A DNA stretch of 19,383 nt from contig JADHVA010000003.1 in NCBI GenBank assembly GCA_016784245.1, forward strand, positions 1-19,383, given 5' to 3'. The notes under the pieces are model-generated. The model searched no databases and was not told the origin of the DNA. It saw nothing but the letters and a program-made list of their open reading frames with translations. Source of the stretch: Nanobdellota archaeon (GTDB lineage Archaea > Nanobdellota > Nanobdellia > SCGC-AAA011-G17 > GW2011-AR17). Within the stretch, counting starts at the first letter, position 1. Each line of letters opens with the position of its first letter. The position numbers and the translations under genes were made by a program. Shown piece by piece: positions 14,287-19,383 of the stretch.

Positions 14287-14871
14287 TTAATTTTTATAAT
14301 TTTTCAAAACATTAAACACAGTCATATGTGAAATAAATGGTTTGTGTCTTTTATTATATTCTTCTGCTATCTTATAAGTTGATAATCCTTTCCTCTTTAA
14401 TCCTAAAATCGTTTTAAGATTAATCTTTTTATTTTTTCTACCTTGCTTTTTCTTACTTCTATCCTTCCCTAACTTAACCCTCTCTCTAATTAAATTCCTT
14501 TCAAACTGAGCAAAACAAGCTAAGATATTCATTAGCAATTCTCCTGCTGATGAAGTAGTATCGATTGGTTGAGTAATAGAAATAAAACCTATGTTCTTAT
14601 TTTTTAGTTCTTGCATTATCTTTAAGAAGTGTTGCATTGAACGAGAGAATCTATCAATCTTATAAACTACAACCAAATCAATCTTTCTTAATCTAACTTC
14701 TTCCATTAGTCTATTAAATTCAGGTCTGCTTTCCTTACTTCCACTAACACCCTTATCTACAAAAGATTCATATTCATAATTATTCCTTTTACAATAATCA
14801 ACTAATTCATCAACCTGTTTATCTATGTCTTGTTCTTTTGTTGATACTCGTGCATATATTCCAGCTTTCAT
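14287..14871 (-). CDS. Serine recombinase, resolvase/invertase type
   Basis: This 194-aa protein has the catalytic N-terminus YARVSTKEQ, with R8 and nucleophile S10. It also has GVSGSKESRPEFNRLM at 41-56, VVYKIDRFSRS at 68-78 with the conserved DR-x2-R, and a long E-helix (GELLMNILACFAQFERNLIRERV, 110-132). The C-terminal 45 residues form a helix-turn-helix (LKRKGLSTYKIAEEYNKRH). Size and order match small resolvases/invertases of the Tn3/Hin class, which cut at a 2-bp centre and rejoin DNA. It has neither the large C-terminal domain of serine integrases nor an IS607-like N-terminal HTH. All catalytic residues I can check are present, so it is probably active. The adjacent repeat at 14964-14980 is a candidate site. 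Confidence 0.92.
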   Translation of the reverse strand: MKAGIYARVSTKEQDIDKQVDELVDYCKRNNYEYESFVDKGVSGSKESRPEFNRLMEEVRLRKIDLVVVYKIDRFSRSMQHFLKIMQELKNKNIGFISITQPIDTTSSAGELLMNILACFAQFERNLIRERVKLGKDRSKKKQGRKNKKINLKTILGLKRKGLSTYKIAEEYNKRHKPFISHMTVFNVLKNYKN

Positions 14872-14898
14872 TTTTATAGTAGCCCAAGAATGTTATCC

Positions 14899-15011
14899 GA
14901 GATATCACCATGCCTAAATCAAATTTAACATCCTTGAGCATATTATTTATTCCAAAACACATATTAAGAAGATTCTTCCGGCATACATAATTTTATAAGA
15001 TTTGATATCTC
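14899..15011. repeat. 9-bp inverted repeat in the recombinase/294-aa gene divergent region
   Basis: GAGATATCA (14899-14907) is the exact complement of TGATATCTC (15003-15011), one near each divergent gene. Since GATATC is itself palindromic, only three extra bases are informative. Either operators for shared control or chance. The gene-free stretch 14872-15030 also contains the direct-repeat copy at 14964. Confidence 0.3.
14964..14980. repeat. Copy 2 of the 17-nt imperfect direct repeat
   Basis: TTAAGAAGATTCTTCCG has a core AAGAA-GA-TTCTT, a five-base inverted repeat around a 2-bp centre, the geometry expected of a serine-recombinase crossover site. It lies 93 nt upstream of the recombinase start and matches 11354-11370 at 14 of 17 positions. 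Confidence 0.35.
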
Positions 15012-15030
15012 TGTATTTTTAGGTCTTAAT

Positions 15031-15915
15031 ATGGTAGAATTAAAACGAGAACAATTAGCGAGAAAATATAAAGAGATTTACAATCGAATTAGAAATGTTG
15101 TAAATGACGAAGAAGTATTTCGAAAATTAACAGACCAAGATTTTGAGAGTTTTGTTAGAGTAACTGATTGGTTTCCAGTTCCTTCTTTTGATATGACTCC
15201 AAAAGATATAAAAAAATCAGATATGGCACACATCTCTCTTAGAGTTAATAAAAATAAGATTGATACTGATTTATTCTTTAATGGTAAACAACCTATAGAA
15301 AGATTCCTAAATATATTAAAATCAAATTCAAAATCTGAAAAAGAACAATTTGTCAATCTTATTAAAAATTTAGGAGAAAAATATTCTATTTTAATTCAAT
15401 ATGCTACAAAAGTTCCTCTTGCTCCTGCCAATTGGGAAACGGTTGGAGAGGAAATTAAGTGTTTTGGGTTAGGGGTTGGTGATGTAGAAAGAGTATTAGA
15501 AACAATAAAGAATACAGAAGAAAAGAGGAGATTAGAACAAAAACAATGGGGTGGGAAACGAACAGTTACTATGTCAATTAGACTAGCAAAAACAGAATTA
15601 AATAATCCTTCGGATGTGGAATTAAAAGAAGTATTTTCTAACCTTGCAGAATTAACAAAAATTATCCATAATATAAAATCAGTTAGAGAACTGCATAAAA
15701 TCGAGAAAGGAATACCTAAATTAATTTCTAATCTTGAGGAAGAAATCGTCAGAGATGAAACTCACCTTGAGAAAGTAAGAAGACTAAAAAAACAAAAAAC
15801 ATTAGGATTTGAAAATGTAGATATTGAAGAATTAGAAAAAAAGTTAAATGATAAGAAAAACAAACTCAGTGAATTAAAGAAAGGACACATCACTGTTTCA
15901 AAACAACACAAATAA
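15031..15915 (+). CDS. Orphan 294-aa protein with C-terminal coiled coil
   Basis: I do not recognise this protein. Residues 1-120 are mixed alpha/beta, with a Trp/Pro-rich stretch (FVRVTDWFPVPSFDMTP, about 41-57) and a FFNGKQPIERFL turn. A middle part has KVPLAPANWETVGEEIKCFGLGVGDVE. The last 80-90 residues are heptad-like and highly charged (NLEEEIVRDETHLEKVRRL and on to the end), most likely a coiled coil. There is no signal peptide or membrane helix, so it is cytoplasmic. A weak AGGT lies 6 nt before the ATG, and a TATA-like TTTTATAAG lies about 36 nt upstream, giving a leader of about 10 nt. It is the only rightward gene in the element-like half and diverges from the recombinase. Confidence 0.7.
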   Translation: MVELKREQLARKYKEIYNRIRNVVNDEEVFRKLTDQDFESFVRVTDWFPVPSFDMTPKDIKKSDMAHISLRVNKNKIDTDLFFNGKQPIERFLNILKSNSKSEKEQFVNLIKNLGEKYSILIQYATKVPLAPANWETVGEEIKCFGLGVGDVERVLETIKNTEEKRRLEQKQWGGKRTVTMSIRLAKTELNNPSDVELKEVFSNLAELTKIIHNIKSVRELHKIEKGIPKLISNLEEEIVRDETHLEKVRRLKKQKTLGFENVDIEELEKKLNDKKNKLSELKKGHITVSKQHK

Positions 15916-15940
15916 TCTTCTTACTAAAAGTAGAGTTATC

Positions 15941-15963
15941 ATTTTTCAAAATTTTAAAAAAAA
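15941..15963. terminator. T-rich stretch between convergent genes
   Basis: Between the rightward gene ending at 15915 and the leftward gene ending at 16009 there is a T5 on the plus strand (15942-15946) and an A8 (15956-15963), which is T8 on the minus strand. Archaeal RNA polymerase stops at such T runs without a hairpin, so this could serve both genes. Confidence 0.35.
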
Positions 15964-16008
15964 TAATAGGATTAGCCTAATTTATTATCATATCTCCTTG
16001 CGCAATTG

Positions 16009-16290
16009 TCATTTTGTCATTTTTTCTAATATCTCTAGCCTTAACTCGGCTAATTCTTTAAACTTATTAGCAAAAATTCTAGTTGAATGAGATGTCAATA
16101 TATACACTGCATATTTTATATGGTCCTCATTAAAACAACAAGGGCTACAAAAATAAACCTCTTTTTTATCCTCGCCAAAATCCATATTCAAAATAGCAAA
16201 AGGTCTTGATGTTTTTTCATTACAAGTAAAACACTCTTTCCCATGTTTCTCTAAATTCTTATCAAAATTATCTTCAATTTTTTGTTTCAT
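16009..16290 (-). CDS. Small Cys-containing (zinc-binding?) protein
   Basis: This 93-aa protein has C20-x2-C23 (CFTC) and C48-x2-C51-C52 (CSPCC), 24 residues apart. The first pair sits at the top of a basic-acidic N-terminal helix, and a long C-terminal helix (STRIFANKFKELAELRLEILEKM) follows. The four Cys could bind one zinc ion in a ribbon. It follows the 94-aa gene with a 26-nt gap and a near-perfect Shine-Dalgarno. Both begin MKQ and both are small, which is typical of plasmid or virus gene clusters. No family recognised. Confidence 0.6.
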   Translation of the reverse strand: MKQKIEDNFDKNLEKHGKECFTCNEKTSRPFAILNMDFGEDKKEVYFCSPCCFNEDHIKYAVYILTSHSTRIFANKFKELAELRLEILEKMTK

Positions 16291-16299
16291 TTTTTACAT

Positions 16300-16313
16300 A
16301 CCTCCTTTCAATT
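16300..16313 (-). promoter_or_regulatory. Strong Shine-Dalgarno leader, first copy
   Basis: Minus-strand AATTGAAAGGAGGT, with AGGAGGT 9 nt before the ATG at 16290. The same 14 bases precede the start at 19351. A TATA-like TTAATATAATT overlaps it upstream (16310-16320). Confidence 0.65.
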
Positions 16314-16316
16314 ATA

Positions 16317-16601
16317 TTAAACATTTTTTAAATTCATGAATTTTTTTAGTTTAAGCTGTCTAAATTTTGGCTTATCAATAATTTGTCTAACTTCTCTTGC
16401 ACAAAAATATTCTTTACTTTCGTGCCATTCACCAATTATCAATACTTTAAATCCTGCTCTTATATGGGGAACAAAAAAACTACACCAAATAGCCTCACCT
16501 GATTCTAATTCAAAAGAACAATTTTGGTATCCACATTGATAATTTCTCTTTCTATTTATGCCTTTTTTTACAATTCCTATAAGTTCTATTTCTTGTTTCA
16601 T
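16317..16601 (-). CDS. Small protein with OB-fold-like pattern
   Basis: This 94-aa protein begins IELIGIVKKGINRKRNYQCG. A central strand (EAIWCSFFVP) follows, then AGFKVLIIGEWHESKEYFC and AREVRQIID, the beta-hairpin and strand pattern seen in many OB folds that bind single-stranded nucleic acid. Cys at about 23, 28, 40 and 67 could coordinate a metal. The assignment is a visual guess. Being directly downstream of a primase-helicase, a single-strand-binding or replication-accessory role would make sense. It has no Shine-Dalgarno and starts near the palindromic repeats at 16611-16660. Confidence 0.55.
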   Translation of the reverse strand: MKQEIELIGIVKKGINRKRNYQCGYQNCSFELESGEAIWCSFFVPHIRAGFKVLIIGEWHESKEYFCAREVRQIIDKPKFRQLKLKKFMNLKNV

Positions 16602-16610
16602 TTTATTATA

Positions 16611-16739
16611 TCATTGATAACATTGTTATTCTAATGACATGGATGACAATAATGTCAATACCTTTTACCCCTAATAGTAAAGTTTTATTTTGTGCATTAG
16701 TGCAAAAGTTGTTGTTAGCCTTGTTATCCTTGTCACAAA
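16611..16739. promoter_or_regulatory. Repeat-rich intergenic region: operators or replication origin
   Basis: The gap between the primase-helicase and the 94-aa gene contains several palindromes: ATAACA-T-TGTTAT (16617-16629); TGACA-ATAA-TGTCA (16644-16657), with a further TGACAT at 16635-16640; and TTTTGTGCA-TTAG-TGCAAAA (16688-16707). Then come short repeats of the form TTGTTAgCCTTGTTATCCTTGTCAC at 16711-16735. Such density next to a replicative helicase is typical of repressor sites or an iteron-like origin. The direct evidence is only the repeats. Confidence 0.45.
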
Positions 16740-19016
16740 TTACTCATTTTCCTGATATTCCTTTAATTTTATGCCCTTCCAGACTGTGATATATCCCTCC
16801 TGCATCATTTTTCTGTCGTCTACTGCCCCATATGCTCTGTTTAAGGTTTCTTTTATTGCTCTATCTCCCACAGAGGTTACTTTGTGTTTAGTGCAATATT
16901 CACTATAAGCGTGTCTTAGTTCAGCCTTAGAAATAATGCTCTGTGAATCTGATTCTATCCAGTCCATACAAAATGCCTGAAAACTATCACTTTTTCTAAT
17001 CCACATATTTTTTACATCTGCGATTCCTTTAGAATAAGAAAAATCTTTTTTGGATAATAATCTCTTTAGCCCTGCTAGTGCCTGATTAAGAATTCCAGAT
17101 AATTCATCTTCACTAATTATTTTTTCTATTATTATTGGGTCAGCAATTCTATATTTTAGTTTATCTCCTATTTTTTCCTCTTTTTCAACATCACTTAATT
17201 TTTGATAATCTCCCTCTGGCCAGAAAGTAAAAGGAAAATCAATCAAAATCCATCTCCTAAAAAATGCAGGTGTTAAATCATAGGTTCTAGGAAGTTGATT
17301 TGCTGAATAAATTTGTTTTGAATAATTTGTGAATGTTATTCTTGATAGAAACTTTCTATTTGCTGAGATAATATCTCCACCAGTCAACATTTTAAAATTT
17401 CCAGTATAATCCAATGCTTGACTACCTAAATCACCACTAATATTTGCCAATTTTCCATGAAGTAAAGAAATCGCAAAATTATCTTTTTCAAAATCTTGTA
17501 ATGGGATGTTAACACAATTTTCTGGTCCTAAGAATCTTTTTAATAACTCTAAAATTCTACCCTTACCATTAGCTCCGGACCCATTAAACATAAATGCTTT
17601 TTGTATTCTGTAGTCTTTTAATAAGCAATACCCAAATAATTCTTCCACTATTGGAATATCGCTGTCATTTCTTAAGACTTGAGATAGAAACTTAATTATT
17701 GAAGGGCATTCTTTAGTCGAATCATATTTTATCGGAAGTTTATTGAAAAATATATTTTTAGGAGCAAAGGGTTTTAATTCACTTGTAATAATATTTAATA
17801 CTCCATTTTGGACTGGAATTTCTTCAACATTCTCTGAATTAAAAAATTCATTAGCATCAATATAATTATCTGTTTCTGTTTTGTTTATGACTTCATTGGC
17901 TATGTGGGGAGTATAAGCTTCTCCTAATATTTCTCTACAAAATTCCTTAACATATGTTTTCCCATTAGGAACATAAATTCCTTCCTTATATATCCAGACT
18001 TCTGCTTTGATATCATCTCTTGTTACATATATATTTTCATGTCTTTCTAGATACTCACATAATAATTCTGTTGCATCTCTGGTATGGTGTGCTGCTAAAT
18101 TTAATAGAACATTTTCTCTTAATTGTGTTATTTCATCTCCTGAAAATTCTTTTCTTTTTCTATAATCGATAATATCTGCTCTTTCTTTTAGTTTGATTAT
18201 AGCATCTTCTTTAGAAATATTCTCACACTCAGAAACAAAGTCTATAATGTTCCCAGACTTATCACAACCAAAACATTTGAAGAATCCTTTTTTGTCATTT
18301 AAACTTAAACTTGGTTTTTCATCTTTATGAAAACAACAATGATATAGTTTAGTTCCAGTTCCTTTTTTAATTCCATACTCACTAGCCAAATCACTTATTT
18401 TTATTCTTGAAACAATTTTTGCAGTGATACCACCAATATTTTTAACAATAAATTCTCTAGGATTATTATTAATATTTTTCTTAAACTTATCATCAACAAC
18501 ATTAAGAATTAACTCTCCCCCACTTTTTACTAATTCTTTTATTGTGCCATATTTCCAGTGTTTAACATAAGGAACAGCGATTAAATGATTGCCACATAAA
18601 CTTGTATCTAAGAATTCTTCACTTTCTTTAGATGCATAGTTTTTCATTATAGCTTCTTTTTCTTCTTTCGTAGCATCTCTATCTAAGAATAAAGTTAAAT
18701 GTGGACACTTTCCTTTGTGGTCGTGTAATTCAAATTTAAGATTTTCACTTTCTACTTTTTTTATAATCTCATTCATCCAGTTCTCTCTTTGCTCTTTTGT
18801 CGATTTTTTTTCACTATCTTTTATCTTGCTGGTTTCATCATACTCTATGATTAACTCTCTTTTTCCTATTTCAATTAAATTAATAGTTGGGTCATAACTT
18901 TCATTACTATAATTTAATTCCCACTTTCTATTAGTATTTCCTTGCTCTGCATTTCTAAGGAATCGTAATCCTTCATGGCTTTTTAGCCAATCTCTATGTT
19001 TGTTTTGTTCTTCCAT
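16740..19016 (-). CDS. Primase-helicase: AEP-like N-terminus, CHC2 zinc finger, D5/SF3 helicase
   Basis: This 758-aa protein has three parts. (1) Residues about 1-190 resemble an archaeo-eukaryotic primase in outline: RELIIEYD (53-60, acidic pair), HKGKCPHL (100-107) and HLIAVPYVKHWKYG (144-157), the last like the conserved R-x-P-x-S-x-H-x-K-x-G strand. It is degenerate. (2) A DnaG-type CHC2 zinc finger at 227-260: C227-x2-H230, KPSLSL, C248-x2-C251, ending GNIIDFV. (3) A D5_N/SF3 helicase, with NGVLNI at 404-409, Walker A GSGANGKGR at 479-487, Walker-B-like ISGDLG at 526-531, sensor N573 in SANQLP, and RR587-588. The usual Ser/Thr after the Walker A Lys is Gly-Arg here. Replication protein of an integrated virus or plasmid. 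The promoter gap 19017-19075 has no Shine-Dalgarno. Confidence 0.88.
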   Translation of the reverse strand: MEEQNKHRDWLKSHEGLRFLRNAEQGNTNRKWELNYSNESYDPTINLIEIGKRELIIEYDETSKIKDSEKKSTKEQRENWMNEIIKKVESENLKFELHDHKGKCPHLTLFLDRDATKEEKEAIMKNYASKESEEFLDTSLCGNHLIAVPYVKHWKYGTIKELVKSGGELILNVVDDKFKKNINNNPREFIVKNIGGITAKIVSRIKISDLASEYGIKKGTGTKLYHCCFHKDEKPSLSLNDKKGFFKCFGCDKSGNIIDFVSECENISKEDAIIKLKERADIIDYRKRKEFSGDEITQLRENVLLNLAAHHTRDATELLCEYLERHENIYVTRDDIKAEVWIYKEGIYVPNGKTYVKEFCREILGEAYTPHIANEVINKTETDNYIDANEFFNSENVEEIPVQNGVLNIITSELKPFAPKNIFFNKLPIKYDSTKECPSIIKFLSQVLRNDSDIPIVEELFGYCLLKDYRIQKAFMFNGSGANGKGRILELLKRFLGPENCVNIPLQDFEKDNFAISLLHGKLANISGDLGSQALDYTGNFKMLTGGDIISANRKFLSRITFTNYSKQIYSANQLPRTYDLTPAFFRRWILIDFPFTFWPEGDYQKLSDVEKEEKIGDKLKYRIADPIIIEKIISEDELSGILNQALAGLKRLLSKKDFSYSKGIADVKNMWIRKSDSFQAFCMDWIESDSQSIISKAELRHAYSEYCTKHKVTSVGDRAIKETLNRAYGAVDDRKMMQEGYITVWKGIKLKEYQENE

Positions 19017-19075
19017 TTTGTTATCGCTTTTTTATTGAGTTCTGGTCTTTCAAAAAAAATAAATCAGAGGCCAGA

Positions 19076-19351
19076 TTAATTTCTGGCCATCTGTTCATGA
19101 CTTCCGTTTTTAGATGCGAAGACACAATCTATCAAAAACATAAAAGGAACCATATTTTCTTTCTTATCAAAACTCAAAATTATTTCTTGAGTATCCCAAT
19201 GGGCTTCTATCGTGTTGATTAAAGATATGGCATGAATAAATTCTCCGAGTCGTGCTTCATACAAACTTATTCTCTGAGATTTTTCTCGTTTTTTCTTAAC
19301 TGTTGTTTCCTCTTTATTCTGACTCTTGTCTTTCTTCTTCTCTGGTTTCAT
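19076..19351 (-). CDS. Small basic-tailed protein upstream of the primase-helicase
   Basis: This 91-aa protein starts at the ATG at 19351, decided by the AGGAGGT 9 nt upstream; a TTG at 19372 would put that Shine-Dalgarno inside the gene. The first 27 residues are Lys-rich (MKPEKKKDKSQNKEE...KKKREKSQ), likely disordered and nucleic-acid-binding. The rest is a compact alpha/beta segment (ISLYEARLGEFIHAISLINT, then a WDTQEIILSFD strand). No family recognised. It lies 59 nt upstream of the primase-helicase in the same direction and is probably in the same unit. Confidence 0.6.
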   Translation of the reverse strand: MKPEKKKDKSQNKEETTVKKKREKSQRISLYEARLGEFIHAISLINTIEAHWDTQEIILSFDKKENMVPFMFLIDCVFASKNGSHEQMARN

Positions 19352-19360
19352 TTTTCTCTG

Positions 19361-19374
19361 ACCTCCTTTCAATT
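19361..19374 (-). promoter_or_regulatory. Strong Shine-Dalgarno leader, second copy
   Basis: Minus-strand AATTGAAAGGAGGT, identical over 14 nt to 16300-16313 and at the same distance from its ATG. It fixes the start of the small basic-tailed gene at 19351. Confidence 0.65.
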
Positions 19375-19383
19375 TTTTTTATG

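Noticed and set aside
15078..15356. Leftward open frame inside the 294-aa gene
   Set aside because: Opposite-strand shadow with no start signal or recognisable composition.
16336..16539. Rightward open frame opposite the 94-aa gene
   Set aside because: Antisense shadow; no ribosome site or TATA box at the right distance.
18715..18897. Rightward open frame opposite the primase-helicase N-terminus
   Set aside because: Antisense shadow; Phe/Ser/Leu-rich, typical of the reverse of Lys/Glu-rich codons.
1..19383. tRNA or rRNA genes that could serve as an attachment site
   Set aside because: No GC-rich cloverleaf or conserved rRNA stretch was seen on either strand by eye.

Overview
The window is very AT-rich and looks archaeal. 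Several genes have an AT-rich TATA-like box about 24-26 nt upstream of the start codon and no room for a leader, which is the pattern of leaderless archaeal transcripts. Clear cases are the starts at 1249, 1317, 8434, 8495, 10461 and 12784. A secreted protein at 12847-14241 carries a tandem surface domain and a Cys-rich module of a kind I associate with DPANN archaea (Woesearchaeota/Pacearchaeota-like). The lineage is an inference; there is no rRNA or tRNA gene here to fix it.

Region A (about 1-10.5 kb) is a compact island of membrane-lipid or isoprenoid-type enzymes in short, overlapping transcription units. Leftward: two paralogous 5-helix membrane proteins (216-1249). Rightward: a three-domain ATP/His-swivel phosphotransferase (1317-3674) followed by a GNAT acetyltransferase (3667-4701). 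Leftward: a four-gene operon of thioester-reductase-like SDR, UbiA prenyltransferase, PlsC-type acyltransferase and radical SAM enzyme (8434 to 4691). Rightward: a DUF3419/BtaA-like aminocarboxypropyl transferase (8495-9565). Leftward: a diacylglycerol-kinase-family lipid kinase (10461 to 9562). Together they could assemble or remodel an unusual prenyl/acyl glycerolipid with an amino-acid-derived or phosphorylated head group. The PlsC, DUF3419 and lipid kinase members are more typical of bacteria, so the island is the main candidate for an undescribed pathway.

Region B (about 10.5-11.35 kb) holds three small leftward genes: a 54-aa protein, a double zinc-ribbon protein and a possible DNA-binding protein.

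Region C (about 11.35-14.98 kb) holds two envelope proteins (a membrane-anchored beta-repeat protein and a Cys-rich protein with a C-terminal anchor) and a serine recombinase. It is bracketed by a 14/17-nt imperfect direct repeat, so it could be a recombinase-moved cargo unit.

Region D (about 15.0-19.4 kb) looks like the replication part of a virus- or plasmid-like integrated element. It has an orphan 294-aa protein, two small Cys-containing proteins (one OB-fold-like), a repeat-rich intergenic region, a large AEP-like/CHC2/SF3 primase-helicase and a small basic protein. Two of its small genes share an identical 14-nt Shine-Dalgarno leader.
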